IMG/VR virus record: IMGVR_UViG_3300030117_002217
Span: 1-41,295 of that record
Length of the DNA stretch: 41,295 nt
From: a virus
Strand: one strand, 5' to 3'
The position numbers and the translations under genes were made by a program. Under the pieces are notes generated by a model. The model was not told the DNA's origin. It ran no database searches and saw only the letters and a program-made list of their open reading frames with translations. Positions 17,221-27,052 of the stretch are shown in pieces (position 1 is the first letter of the stretch; each line of letters begins with the position of its first letter).

Positions 17221-19811
17221 TGCCAAAGCAGTTTAAGACATACACACGCTTTGATGGTGGTCTGAACACAAAGACCAATGCTCGTTCTATACAAGATAAC
17301 GAATTAGCGCAAGCTAACAATGTTATTGTAGATGAGCTGGGTATGGTAAAATCAGCTGGCAAAGCTATCGACAACGATAATAACTATACTGACCCTAGTT
17401 TAGGCGGGGCTATGCAGGCAGGTTACGGTTTATTTCAAGCTGTTATGGATTTTAAATTAGATGGTACAAATACACCTAGTGTGTTTACATTTCTTGCTGA
17501 CCCAAGTTCCTCTACAAAAATTGATATAAGCGAAGACCAAGCCCCATTTTCTAAGAGCGGTAGCTTTGATGCAGACGAGATTGATATGAATGTAACAAGT
17601 GTGGTTGCTGGATTCACAGGAGGTCAAGTAGTTTATGATATAGCAGATGGAGCAGTTAGGTTATCGGATGCTGCTTTTGGAGCAACAAATACCACAAAGA
17701 TATATCAGTTTGTTAAGAGAAAACTTTGGCTTGATGACGACGGAACACAGTTGGTAGTTGATGGCAGCTCTACACAAACTATATCTCAGTATGTGAGCAC
17801 TTTTAGTGGACTGTATAGACCCTTTGAAAACCCATTTATAACAGGTGCGACTGTTACTGGCTACCCTACTAACGGTGGCTTAGTTATGACTGGAGATATT
17901 ACTCAGAGTGGTTCTAATAACGACACTACTGTTGACGGAAGCCCGGGAGCTGGATTAGGGTCCGCTCACGAAGGAGCTCTTGATACTGGAGGCTTTATCT
18001 TAATAAACCTAGAAGATAGCTCGGAGCACGCTATATCCAGTGCAAATAGTTCTGGTGTCTTAACATTAGCAGACACAGTTAGCACGAGCGCTGGTAACGA
18101 CAATTATATCGTAGCTCCAGACCCCGGATTTGGATTTAATATAGAAGTGACGCAACCCGGTGCTGGAACAATGACAGCTGGGACGTTTGAATTTGCACAA
18201 ACATTTATATACGACGAAAGGCAAGAGTCTTTACCATCTGAAATGAAAGGCACCATAACGATAGGCGCTGACAAATACTTAAACCTTAGAATTATTGCTA
18301 CTAACGGATACAATAAAAGAATTAGTGGCGGTAGAATATATATGAGAGATAGCACGACTAAAGGCGAATATCAGCTAATTGCAGACATTGACCTGTCAAA
18401 GGGTTGTCGCTCTAGCTTAGAAGGGGAATATACAGGTTGGACAGTAGCATTTTCTCAGTCTAAGGTGTTACATTGCTCTGTTAACATATCAGTCAACAAC
18501 ATAGATACATTTGAAACCTTAAATGGATACACCTCTTCAGTTTTTACAAATCATATAGCCTCCAGTACAGCTTCTGGTTATAAGACAAGCGTGGTAACAA
18601 ATAGAAGAAAGTTTATAGCAAATGTAAAAACACTGGATTCTACCGGTAGTGTTGTGCATCAACCTGATAGGTTGTTATTTAGCGATATAAATAAGTTTGA
18701 CACAATACTGCCTACTAGCTTTATTGATATAGGTGTGAATGATGGTGAAGAATTTATAAAACTAGAAGCCTATGCCGATAGATTGCTTGCCTACAAGAAT
18801 AGAACATTGTATGTAATCAATATTGGTGGAGGTGCGGATACTCAATGGTTCTTAGAAAGCTCACATCAAAATATGGGCGTAGAGTTTCATGCTGCTGTTA
18901 CAAAGACACCTTTTGGTGTATGCTGGGTAAATAAAAATGGTTTATATATATATGATGGAAGCAGAATACAAAACTTGCAAACAAAAATTATAGAGGACCA
19001 GTGGTCTAGTTTTGTAGATGTTGATACAATGATAGGCTATGAGCCTACTCATAAACATTTAATAATTATTAGAAACGCTGGACTGGCTTTCACTGACAGT
19101 ACTTGTGATTATAACAATGACCCGACTATCACGATGGATAGTACCGCAGCTATAGCTCCGGGCATGACAGTTAGTGGTACAGGGATTCCCACTGGTGCAA
19201 GTGTACTTTCTGTTACAAACTCTACTACGTTTGAGCTTTCTGTATCTACAACTGGAGGTAGTGTTACTAATGGGACACTTACTTTTAACGGACACGCAGA
19301 TGCTAGTGACAATGGAGATGCTTATATATACAGCTTTATCAGTAAATCTTTTACTTTCGTAGAAGATTTAGTAGCAAGCAACATAAAGACAAATCCAATA
19401 ACAGATGTTTATAACAAGATGACAATGGCAGTAAGTACAAATGAAATAATCTCCTACGATGGCGAACCTGATTCTGGAACTACATTTGACATTAAGTTAA
19501 AAGATGATGACTTTGGATTACCCGGTGTAGTAAAAAAAGTATACGGAGTCAGTGTTGAGTATGCAAGTGACAATGACAGTACTAATGGACTGAAGTATAT
19601 ACACACAGATAGCTCTGGGGTAAAGCAAGCCGTAGCAAATGGAGGCACATTATCTGATACTGACAATGATTTAGATGTTAATAATGTAACATTCAGTAGC
19701 CCGTTATCAGTGTCATCCTTTCAAGTGCAGTTAGATTTAGATGGTAGCAGCGTTCACAAGATTAATAATGTATCAGTAGAATATAGACCAACAAGTAAGA
19801 ATGTAACATAA
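17220..19811 (+). CDS. Tail nozzle / tubular protein B-like
   Basis: 863 aa. The start, FKTYTRFDGGLNTKTNARSI with a following DNELAQANNVIVDELGMVKS, matches the GG(L/V)N...L.DNE..  N....G N-terminus of podoviral tail-tube B/stabilisation proteins. Later aromatic repeats such as YADRLLAYKNRTLYVI, GLYIYDGSRIQN and YIYSFISKSF resemble propeller blades. It would form the distal tail nozzle. A Ser/Thr-rich insertion lies near residues 620-690. No tape measure exists in the genome, consistent with a short tail. Confidence 0.75.
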   Translation: MPKQFKTYTRFDGGLNTKTNARSIQDNELAQANNVIVDELGMVKSAGKAIDNDNNYTDPSLGGAMQAGYGLFQAVMDFKLDGTNTPSVFTFLADPSSSTKIDISEDQAPFSKSGSFDADEIDMNVTSVVAGFTGGQVVYDIADGAVRLSDAAFGATNTTKIYQFVKRKLWLDDDGTQLVVDGSSTQTISQYVSTFSGLYRPFENPFITGATVTGYPTNGGLVMTGDITQSGSNNDTTVDGSPGAGLGSAHEGALDTGGFILINLEDSSEHAISSANSSGVLTLADTVSTSAGNDNYIVAPDPGFGFNIEVTQPGAGTMTAGTFEFAQTFIYDERQESLPSEMKGTITIGADKYLNLRIIATNGYNKRISGGRIYMRDSTTKGEYQLIADIDLSKGCRSSLEGEYTGWTVAFSQSKVLHCSVNISVNNIDTFETLNGYTSSVFTNHIASSTASGYKTSVVTNRRKFIANVKTLDSTGSVVHQPDRLLFSDINKFDTILPTSFIDIGVNDGEEFIKLEAYADRLLAYKNRTLYVINIGGGADTQWFLESSHQNMGVEFHAAVTKTPFGVCWVNKNGLYIYDGSRIQNLQTKIIEDQWSSFVDVDTMIGYEPTHKHLIIIRNAGLAFTDSTCDYNNDPTITMDSTAAIAPGMTVSGTGIPTGASVLSVTNSTTFELSVSTTGGSVTNGTLTFNGHADASDNGDAYIYSFISKSFTFVEDLVASNIKTNPITDVYNKMTMAVSTNEIISYDGEPDSGTTFDIKLKDDDFGLPGVVKKVYGVSVEYASDNDSTNGLKYIHTDSSGVKQAVANGGTLSDTDNDLDVNNVTFSSPLSVSSFQVQLDLDGSSVHKINNVSVEYRPTSKNVT

Positions 19812-20002
19812 TGGCTATAGACAGGGAAAAAAGATATTTATATAATACTAAAGGTATTAAAACTAAATTACAAGTAGGGGTACCAGCTAAAAATACTGGC
19901 AATGACGGCGAAGAGCGCATAGTAAAGACTAGCGATGGCAAACTCAGGTTGTATAGAAAACAACTGGGAGCATGGTACTTTTTAGAATTTACGAGGACTT
20001 GA
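19811..20002 (+). CDS. Hypothetical small tail-region protein
   Basis: 63 aa, not assigned. Basic, beta-rich with a VGVPAKNTGNDGEERIVKTS segment and aromatic C-terminus (GAWYFLEF). The layout resembles small proteins found next to nozzle genes in marine phages. Starts in TAATG overlap with the nozzle gene and ends one base before the next start. Confidence 0.72.
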   Translation: MAIDREKRYLYNTKGIKTKLQVGVPAKNTGNDGEERIVKTSDGKLRLYRKQLGAWYFLEFTRT

Positions 20003-20003
20003 T

Positions 20004-21482
20004 ATGGCAAAAAGTTTAATGGAACTATACGGTGGCGGTATGACAGGCAGACCTACCAACTACCAATTAGGAGGTAGGATTGCTCGTTCTAACTTAGAAA
20101 GAGCAGTACAGACAGAGCAAAGAGCATTACAAAGAAAACAACAGGAAGCTGCACGAAAAGAGGCTAGAGCTACGGGTCTTGGTACAATACTAGGAGGTTT
20201 GGGCTCATTCGCCGGTTCTTTTATCCCAATACCCGGTGTAGGAACTGCGCTTGGTAGCGCTATAGGTAGCGGGCTTGGAGCTGGACTTGGTCAGCTATTA
20301 GGTGAGAGTACCTTTAAAGGCACAGATGTTGGTGAGGGTAGGTTTTTAGCAGGAGACAGAGAAGACTTACAAAATGTCGTTGATGACTTTAAAAGTAGCC
20401 TAGGTGAAAGAGCGTTAGCAACCGGCGTTTCTAAGTTTGCTCAAAAAGCAGCTATGAATTTGCCCGATATAAGAGATGAACTAGGATTAGGACCATATAA
20501 ATTAAGAGAGTTATTACCTGACGAGGTCTACAATGATTTAGTTAATATACAAAACGCTGATGCCAAGGGTATAGACGTTACCGGTACAATTTTTGAAGAA
20601 TTACCGAATGATGGTATGTTGGCTGATGAACTCATAGACGATTTAGATTTTAGTTTAGACCTGCCAGAAAATATGGATTTACCGGCTTTGCCAACGACAA
20701 AAGGGATGGGTAGTCCTTTTAATGTTCCCGGTCAGTTTTATGAAGATGACCCATTAATAGCGCCTGCTCCTAGTGAATTAATGCTTCCGTTTAGAGGTGG
20801 CGGTCTCTTGGGCATGATGTTACCACAAATGCAGGTAGGTGGAATGTTAGACCCTTTTGAAATAGATAGGTTTGAAGTTGGCGGCGAAGGTCAAGGGGCT
20901 ATGCAAAATCCGTTACCAATACCTCCACCACCTCCCCCTCCTACAACAAGCTCTCCCTATACACCCGGATATGGAACTGCGACAACGATAACCGGAGCAT
21001 TGGGTCAATTAGGTATGCAGGATATAGCAAATGACCCTAGACTGCAACAATACATGAGCGAGCTACCGCAGTTTGGTATGGGCTACGCACAACAGTTAGG
21101 GGATATTCAACTTGGTGCGCAACAGTCAGCAAGAAATATTAGGCAGCAATCAATGCAAGCAGCAGGACAAAGAGGCTTTTCTGGTAGCGGAATAGGTCAG
21201 TCTCAACTATCAAGAACTTTTGGTGACTTAACATCTGATGTTGCAAGACAAAGACGTGGTGTTATTGAAGGGTTTCAAGCTGATTTACTTGGAGCTATTG
21301 GCGACATAGAAAGGCTGGGTCAATTTGAGTTTGGAAATAGAGCATTTACAAGCGACCCAACATTACAAGACCCAACAGAAGAGATAAAAAGAATTGCAAC
21401 GGAAAAAAACATTACAGAAGAAGAGGCGGAGCAAGAATATGAAAGACAAAGAGATAGGGATGAAAGAGGAATGTATGGTTAA
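20004..21482 (+). CDS. Putative internal virion / ejection protein 1
   Basis: 492 aa. N-terminal helix rich in Arg/Gln/Glu, then a Gly-rich hydrophobic stretch (residues about 58-100, alternating GLG, GSA and GVG) that could insert in membrane, an acidic middle, a poly-proline run near residue 308 and a Gln/Gly/Arg-rich C-terminus (GQRGFSGSGIGQSQLSRTFG). GGM motifs near residues 11 and 280. Located with two other large proteins after the nozzle gene, the usual place for ejection proteins. Confidence 0.65.
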   Translation: MAKSLMELYGGGMTGRPTNYQLGGRIARSNLERAVQTEQRALQRKQQEAARKEARATGLGTILGGLGSFAGSFIPIPGVGTALGSAIGSGLGAGLGQLLGESTFKGTDVGEGRFLAGDREDLQNVVDDFKSSLGERALATGVSKFAQKAAMNLPDIRDELGLGPYKLRELLPDEVYNDLVNIQNADAKGIDVTGTIFEELPNDGMLADELIDDLDFSLDLPENMDLPALPTTKGMGSPFNVPGQFYEDDPLIAPAPSELMLPFRGGGLLGMMLPQMQVGGMLDPFEIDRFEVGGEGQGAMQNPLPIPPPPPPPTTSSPYTPGYGTATTITGALGQLGMQDIANDPRLQQYMSELPQFGMGYAQQLGDIQLGAQQSARNIRQQSMQAAGQRGFSGSGIGQSQLSRTFGDLTSDVARQRRGVIEGFQADLLGAIGDIERLGQFEFGNRAFTSDPTLQDPTEEIKRIATEKNITEEEAEQEYERQRDRDERGMYG

Positions 21483-21502
21483 TCGTTTACAAGGAGTAAA
21501 AA

Positions 21503-22657
21503 ATGCCCGGACATAGACCAAAATTTGGCGACACTTTAATACCTACATTAGCAAAAGGTATCGCTAATATAGATAGTTTAGCGCAAGCCGCAATAAAAGC
21601 TAGAGAAGCAAAAGACGAAAGAGAACAACAGCTGGCTTTTGCTAGGGAAGAATCGCAGAAAGATAGAGCTTTTCGACAGCAACAATTTGAATTTAACAAG
21701 AATCAAGCTGACATCAAACTCATGGAAAGATTAATAGACTCAGTAGATGAACCCTACCAAAAGGCAGCCATTGCTAAAAGATATGGTGACTTTGATTTAG
21801 AAAAAGTATACCTTACACAGGATGAGAAATTAACAAATCAAAAAGATTCTCTCAGGGATTTTTACCAATTAACAGAGCCAAAAGAAGTTATACTTGGAGC
21901 TGCCAGTGCACTTGGTACTTTAGACCCAACTAGCAATGCGTTTTCTCAAGTAATGCAAAGAAGAGATGAGGCTTTAGAAAGTCAAAGAATAACACATAAA
22001 AAGCTTATGGAAAACACTGGGTTTGCAGCTAGATTTAACATGATTGACACTCAGTTAAAATCACTCGGACAGAAGCCTGAATTTTACGAATCAGCCTTAA
22101 ATAGAATTGATTCTCTTGTAGCAGAGTATAGTTCTCCAACCACCCCAACAGGGGAAGGACAAGGTGAGAAGATAGGGGCTGCCTTGATTGCTGATGACCA
22201 AGATGTTTTAAGTGAAGCTTTTTTAAAAACGATACCGGGAGTCTCTTTAAATCTAGAGGATGGTACTACGATACCTGAGGCTGACGAGACAGGCTCTAAT
22301 ATAGAGCAGGTGGCAACAGCTACTTTAGAGCAAAGCACTAAAGACATCCGAGCTCTTCAAAGTATGGTAAAGCAACTCAATACTCAAGTAACAAATTTAA
22401 ACAAAATAAAAGGGGTAGGCGGACTACCAAAAAATGGGGAACAAACGCTTGAGTATTTGACGCAAGCTTTGGCAAGAACAACGGACCAGTTAAAAGAAGC
22501 AGAAGAAATTCAAAGGCAATCCAAAATTTTGACTGAGCCCTATGAAAGGGAATCCAGAAGGTTGGCTTATAAGCCTCCCGGAGACTTTAAAACAGTATTT
22601 GAACAAACTGCTACCGACCCTTTTGGCATAGCAAGGACATTGAATTTAGATAAATAA
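21503..22657 (+). CDS. Putative internal virion / ejection protein 2 (coiled coil)
   Basis: 384 aa. Residues about 25-85 form a strongly charged coiled coil (IKAREAKDEREQQLAFAREE and following), and the C-terminal third another helix with QSMVKQLNTQVTNLNKIKG. Perfect AAGGAGTAAAA ribosome site. Position between two ejection-type genes and helical makeup suggest a core protein released with the genome. No enzymatic motif is visible. Confidence 0.65.
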   Translation: MPGHRPKFGDTLIPTLAKGIANIDSLAQAAIKAREAKDEREQQLAFAREESQKDRAFRQQQFEFNKNQADIKLMERLIDSVDEPYQKAAIAKRYGDFDLEKVYLTQDEKLTNQKDSLRDFYQLTEPKEVILGAASALGTLDPTSNAFSQVMQRRDEALESQRITHKKLMENTGFAARFNMIDTQLKSLGQKPEFYESALNRIDSLVAEYSSPTTPTGEGQGEKIGAALIADDQDVLSEAFLKTIPGVSLNLEDGTTIPEADETGSNIEQVATATLEQSTKDIRALQSMVKQLNTQVTNLNKIKGVGGLPKNGEQTLEYLTQALARTTDQLKEAEEIQRQSKILTEPYERESRRLAYKPPGDFKTVFEQTATDPFGIARTLNLDK

Positions 22658-22660
22658 TTA

Positions 22661-25600
22661 ATGGCAAGTTATAATATAACGCAAGAGGAAAGAGATTATT
22701 TACAATCAATAGGCGGCGCCTCTTCCTTACAAAATGAAAAGCTGTACGGATTTATACCGGGTAGATGGCTACCTGATTGGGTAAAACAGGGCTACAATCA
22801 GAGTATAGAGGGCATGGCTCAACAGGTTGCAAAAGGCAAGCCCGTCTTTACAACAGACCAATCTTACGACCCTAATATGCTAGAGGATGTTGCTGCTACT
22901 GTTGTAAGCTTTTTAACACCTACTGATTTTGCAGCTATGGTTTTAGGTGGAGGAGTAGGTGGTTTAGCTTTAAAAGCTGCAACAAAACAAGGCGCAAAAC
23001 AGTTAGTTAAAAGTGGTTTAAAAAAAGAATTATCAGAGGAAGCGACTAAAAAAGCATCTTCAAAGGTCTTAGCTCAAGCAAGAGACAGGGCTGTTACCGG
23101 AGCAACTGGGCTTGGTTTTTATTCTGGTTTACAGTCTGCTTTAGGACAAAAAGTTACAGATGGTGATATTGAATTTACAAAAACCTTAAAAGACATAGCT
23201 ACGGGTGCGGCACTAGGAGCTGGAACCGGGGCTTTAAATGTAGTAGCTAATAAAACTGCATTAAGAAGAGGTCTGTCTAATAAACAGGCTCTTGCTGCAA
23301 CTAAAGCTACTGAATCAGCTTTTTTTGGAACAATAAATCCTATTTTAGAAGGCGAGCTACCCTCTGCAGAATCATACATACACGCCGCTGGTGTAATAGG
23401 TGGTATGACACTATCTACTGCTGCTGCAAAAAGAATATTTAAGCCAAGGACAAGGGGCGTAGAAGGTGAAGAAGCGGCTGAAGTATACAGGGAAAGCGCT
23501 AAAGCAAGCGCCGATAGAAGGGCTAAAGAAAAATCACAAAATGAAATATGGTCGAATAAAGAAAAAGATGTTAAGATTACTAGCGATTGGACGGGAAAGG
23601 ATAAAGACTCATTAGAGCTCAGAATTAGAGAAGTAAAGAAAGACGGTTCACTGGGAAAAGAGCAAACAGTTTTAAAGAAAGACTTTTTTGCAAGCGAATC
23701 TCAAGGTGGCTATATATTAAAAAGAAACGCAAACAGACAAGACGTAGCTGGTTTAATAAGAAGCGCTGTTTTTAAGATAAAAAAGAAATTAAACATGGAT
23801 GACAGCACCTTTAGGCAAGTCGTAAATAATGTATCAGGAAAAGATTTTGCAGAAAAAATAAGTTTAAATCCTGCTAAAGCTAAGAAAAAAATTAAAAGCA
23901 CTAACTTTGATGAAATAAAAAATAATAGACAAGCTCAAGAGCGTATGCTTAGAGAGATGGAAAAAAGATTATATATAGAGAATCAGGTAAAAAGATTCAA
24001 AGACAGTGGCTCACAGTTGTATGAAGTAACTGGAAAATCTATATTTGAAATAGCTTTGCCAAAGCCTGTTTATAGCATATTGACCTCATTAAAACCATTT
24101 GGGACTCCCCCTAAGGATAAAAGATTTCAGCCTTTATTTCAAGACGTAAAAAAAGATTATTTTATTATGGACAGGGACAGGGGTACCTTGACTCAAGACT
24201 ATATGTATAAATTTTCCCAAGCTAAATATGTGACAAGAGACGGTAACATAGTAAAAGGTCTTGATAAGTTAACAAAAAAACAAAGGATAGAACTTGGCGA
24301 AGACCTGCAAAATAAGAACAAAAGAGAACAGGTTAAAGAGTATAGAGATATATTAGATAGGATATACAAAAACTCAGAAAACGCAGGAATTAAAGTAGAG
24401 AAATTTTTAGAAGATTATTTTCCAAGAAAGATTAAAAGAAAGTTACTGCAAACACTAAGAGATGATATAGATAAATTTGGAGATTTTGATTCAAGGACTA
24501 TGTCTTTTAACTTAAAAGATAAAGTTGGATTTGAAAGAGCCCTTGTAACAGCCTTAGAAACTAATCAGCTTTCTGAAACAACTATAAAAGCTATCAGGTC
24601 ACTAAGGGAGCAAATAGCTAAGGGTAGGAAAACAGATGTGTCGCAGGTTAGGAACTCAGAAGCTTTTGAGAGGCTTAGAAATGAGGTGTTTAGTGAAATA
24701 ATTTTTACTAATAAGAATCTAGAGGTAGCTAGAAAACAATCCACTTTACCTGATTTTTTCTTTGAAAAAGATGCGGGTACTGTCTTGAGTGACTATGCAG
24801 CCGGAGCTGCAAAGCGTATTGCCTTTGTAAGAACTGCAGGAAAAAAGGGTGAAATAGTTTTTGGAAAAATAAAAGCATTAAAAGATTTAGGTGGTCACAA
24901 CGAAGCTGAGGGTCTTTATAAGGCTATAGGCTCTATAACTGGTGCGTTAGAGGTTGATAGAAGATACAACTGGAGCCCAAAAGCAAAGGGTATTTTAAAT
25001 GATTTAGTTAATATACAGGTCGCTACAAAGATTGGTCTAGGATTTGCTACTATTCCCAACTTGACGCAATCCTTTATATCTAGTGTTCTAAAGGCTGGTT
25101 ATGGTCCCTTTATTAAAGGCTCATACAGGATGTTAACAGATAAAGAGTACAGAAGAAATATACGTAGATATGCAGGGTCTAACTCTTTAGAGTTGCAACA
25201 AATGCTTGCTGGTTTCAACCCCTCTGATATGAGTTTTACTGCTAAGATAGCAGATAGAATAACCTTTTACTCTGGTTTTCAGGGTATTAACAAGTTGAAC
25301 AAAACAGTAGCTGCATATACAGGATATGAAGCTGCTTTGAAATGGCAAAGAATTGCTAAAACTTCAAAGATAGCGACAAGGAGGGAGTGGGCTAAGTCAA
25401 ACCTCAAGCAACTTGGAGTAGACAATATAAATAAAAAGATTACACAAAAGGGATTGGCTGGTGCAATGTATGAGTTTTCTAGAGATACGCAATTACAGAG
25501 AAATGTATTTAGAGAACCTTTGTTCTTTAACGACCCTCGCTTTCAGCCTTTTATTTTGTTTAAAAGATTTGGCTACAGGCAGTTTGAGTGGATAGCAAGT

Positions 25601-26305
25601 GAGCTAAACAAAGAATTAAGATATGGGAATGCTGCTATACTGTTAAGGCTAGGTTTAGCTGGCATTGCAGGAGGTACTGCAGTAAACTTTGCAAGGAACG
25701 GTTTAGCCAATGTACTTTCTGGGAAATATGATGAAGATATTTTTGGAGCAGATATTGGCTCTGCAAAAACTGTATACTCTGAAGCCTATTCGTTTACTGA
25801 AGACGGAAAAAATTACACAATGCGAGATTTTATAGATTCCTTAGCCGCTGCTGGAGCAGCCGGTTTGGTCTCAGATATAATAGCTAGTGAAAGCAAATGG
25901 AGAACCTTAGAGTTTGTAGCTAAACCAGCTATCGTCCAAGACGCATCTAAAGCGTACAAAGCTTTGCAGGCATTAATATCGGATATTGATACTTTTGGAC
26001 CCACCGGGATTGTCCTTAGAAGAGGTGTTAAAAATGTTGCTCCCATGTTTGGAAGTGTCGCCAGAAGAGTTCTTGAAAGATTTGAAACCGAGGGGCAAAG
26101 AACTAATTACGTGAAGTTTAGATTGGGCAGAACTAGAGCTAGGATATTAGATGCAATGATAGAAGGCGATACAAACTTAGCTAATAGATTAATTAGAAGT
26201 TGGAACAGTTCATTTCCTGACAGAATATTAACTTACGATGACATAGGACCGGAAGCTATCAATCAAAGATTAATGAATAAGTATAAGAAACAAATGAACC
26301 CTTAA
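22661..26305 (+). CDS. Large internal virion / ejection protein
   Basis: 1214 aa, the longest gene and last of the plus-strand block. Size, position after nozzle and two helical partners, and mixed hydrophobic/charged makeup match large podoviral ejection proteins (T7 gp16 being the best known analogue). Membrane-active segments are likely near residues 85-110 (FAAMVLGGGVGGLALKAA), 140-160, 180-195 and about 1030 (LGLAGIAGGTAVNFA). No lytic transglycosylase motif was found. Ends in a 4-base overlap with a convergent minus-strand gene. Confidence 0.72.
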   Translation: MASYNITQEERDYLQSIGGASSLQNEKLYGFIPGRWLPDWVKQGYNQSIEGMAQQVAKGKPVFTTDQSYDPNMLEDVAATVVSFLTPTDFAAMVLGGGVGGLALKAATKQGAKQLVKSGLKKELSEEATKKASSKVLAQARDRAVTGATGLGFYSGLQSALGQKVTDGDIEFTKTLKDIATGAALGAGTGALNVVANKTALRRGLSNKQALAATKATESAFFGTINPILEGELPSAESYIHAAGVIGGMTLSTAAAKRIFKPRTRGVEGEEAAEVYRESAKASADRRAKEKSQNEIWSNKEKDVKITSDWTGKDKDSLELRIREVKKDGSLGKEQTVLKKDFFASESQGGYILKRNANRQDVAGLIRSAVFKIKKKLNMDDSTFRQVVNNVSGKDFAEKISLNPAKAKKKIKSTNFDEIKNNRQAQERMLREMEKRLYIENQVKRFKDSGSQLYEVTGKSIFEIALPKPVYSILTSLKPFGTPPKDKRFQPLFQDVKKDYFIMDRDRGTLTQDYMYKFSQAKYVTRDGNIVKGLDKLTKKQRIELGEDLQNKNKREQVKEYRDILDRIYKNSENAGIKVEKFLEDYFPRKIKRKLLQTLRDDIDKFGDFDSRTMSFNLKDKVGFERALVTALETNQLSETTIKAIRSLREQIAKGRKTDVSQVRNSEAFERLRNEVFSEIIFTNKNLEVARKQSTLPDFFFEKDAGTVLSDYAAGAAKRIAFVRTAGKKGEIVFGKIKALKDLGGHNEAEGLYKAIGSITGALEVDRRYNWSPKAKGILNDLVNIQVATKIGLGFATIPNLTQSFISSVLKAGYGPFIKGSYRMLTDKEYRRNIRRYAGSNSLELQQMLAGFNPSDMSFTAKIADRITFYSGFQGINKLNKTVAAYTGYEAALKWQRIAKTSKIATRREWAKSNLKQLGVDNINKKITQKGLAGAMYEFSRDTQLQRNVFREPLFFNDPRFQPFILFKRFGYRQFEWIASELNKELRYGNAAILLRLGLAGIAGGTAVNFARNGLANVLSGKYDEDIFGADIGSAKTVYSEAYSFTEDGKNYTMRDFIDSLAAAGAAGLVSDIIASESKWRTLEFVAKPAIVQDASKAYKALQALISDIDTFGPTGIVLRRGVKNVAPMFGSVARRVLERFETEGQRTNYVKFRLGRTRARILDAMIEGDTNLANRLIRSWNSSFPDRILTYDDIGPEAINQRLMNKYKKQMNP

Positions 26306-26610
26306 TAATAGGTAACTTTCATTCTCTGCATTTTACTAGGGTTCAAAGCGTAGTATTCATTCTTCTTTTGCTTTTTAAATTTAGCCTGTTCTTTCTTTTC
26401 CATTTCAAGCCAACACTTTTCTAGTGAATCTACTCTTGTTTCATAGCCTGTTATCATTCCACAATGTAAATAGTTTGTAGAATTATAGCTGTCTGTCATA
26501 GGATTCCAGTTTGATTCTCCGCACATTGCGCACTTAGAATCTACCAAAGGGCATTTTATGAACAATGTTTTACTTTCTGTATTTTTTTGTAAACTTGTAG
26601 ACAAAAACAC
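26302..26610 (-). CDS. Cys-rich hypothetical protein, convergent with ejection gene
   Basis: 102 aa from a GTG at 26610; a TTG nearer the Cys motif could be the true start. Five cysteines (C20, C27, C30, C50, C66), including CAMCGES, suggest a metal site. The C-terminus is very basic (KKEQAKFKKQKKNEYYALNP). It is the last gene of the minus arm, downstream of a G5/C5 hairpin, and its end overlaps the convergent ejection gene. No family recognised. Confidence 0.55.
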   Translation of the reverse strand: MFLSTSLQKNTESKTLFIKCPLVDSKCAMCGESNWNPMTDSYNSTNYLHCGMITGYETRVDSLEKCWLEMEKKEQAKFKKQKKNEYYALNPSKMQRMKVTYY

Positions 26611-26662
26611 CCCCTAATTTAGCTTATATGACGATAAAAATAATATTTTGATACAATATATA

Positions 26663-26699
26663 GCTGTGGGGGATAATGCGAAATTACCCCCGTTACAGC
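26663..26699. terminator. G5/C5 hairpin, probable bidirectional terminator
   Basis: GCTGT-GGGGG-(A)-TAAT pairs with ATTA-CCCCC-(GTT)-ACAGC around a GCGAA loop (26663-26677 with 26683-26699). It lies 18 bases after the stop of the minus gene 26717-26941 and about 360 bases after the end of the plus block. Flanks are AT-rich but there is no clean U tract, so the function is inferred. Confidence 0.55.
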
Positions 26700-26716
26700 C
26701 TTTATTCAAGCTTTTT

Positions 26717-26941
26717 CTAAAAAGGGTCGTCATTACTCTTTTTATTGCCGAATTTCTCTGATGGTTCCTTAAAACTCATGTAAAAATACTCATCACCCTT
26801 CTGAGTTTTCTTTCTCCACATAGCGAACTCCATCAAGCTGTCTCCAACCTTACCCTTTCCTGTGAAATCTGGTTGGTTCTCACCGCTTTTCTTTCCGTTA
26901 AAAAATACCGTAGCAGTATTTGGTTTATGTTCAAATGCCAT
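26717..26941 (-). CDS. DUF736-like small protein
   Basis: 74 aa from the ATG at 26941, chosen because AAAGGAG sits six bases upstream; an ORF extends 26 residues further but lacks such a site. The order of elements, a TATVFFNGKK strand, NQPDFTGKG, then FAMWRKKTQKGDEYFYMSF, resembles the DUF736 family of phage and plasmid proteins (the W-K-K...G..Y..  core). A ssDNA- or replication-associated role is possible but unproven. Confidence 0.6.
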   Translation of the reverse strand: MAFEHKPNTATVFFNGKKSGENQPDFTGKGKVGDSLMEFAMWRKKTQKGDEYFYMSFKEPSEKFGNKKSNDDPF

Positions 26942-26967
26942 TCTTGGCTCCTTTCGTTTGTTAATTT

Positions 26968-27052
26968 TTAGCGGGCTACTTTTACGCCACAGATTGTTCA
27001 AAGTCTTAGTTAGCGCCAACCAACTTTTTCTTTTGCTAATCTTTCCCGCTAA
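26968..27052 (-). promoter_or_regulatory. Leader with 8-bp inverted repeat
   Basis: TTAGCGGG (26968-26975) and CCCGCTAA (27045-27052) can pair over a 69-nt interval that includes an imperfect GTTAGCGCCAAC dyad. It spans the gap between the resolvase-like gene and the 74-aa gene, so it may be a structured leader or attenuator. No promoter motif was identified here. Confidence 0.35.

Noticed and set aside
26763-26792. Further GGAAC-N18 matches within coding DNA (e.g. 26763, 34267, 30514)
   Set aside because: Their -10 partners are poor and they lie inside genes, so I treat them as chance.
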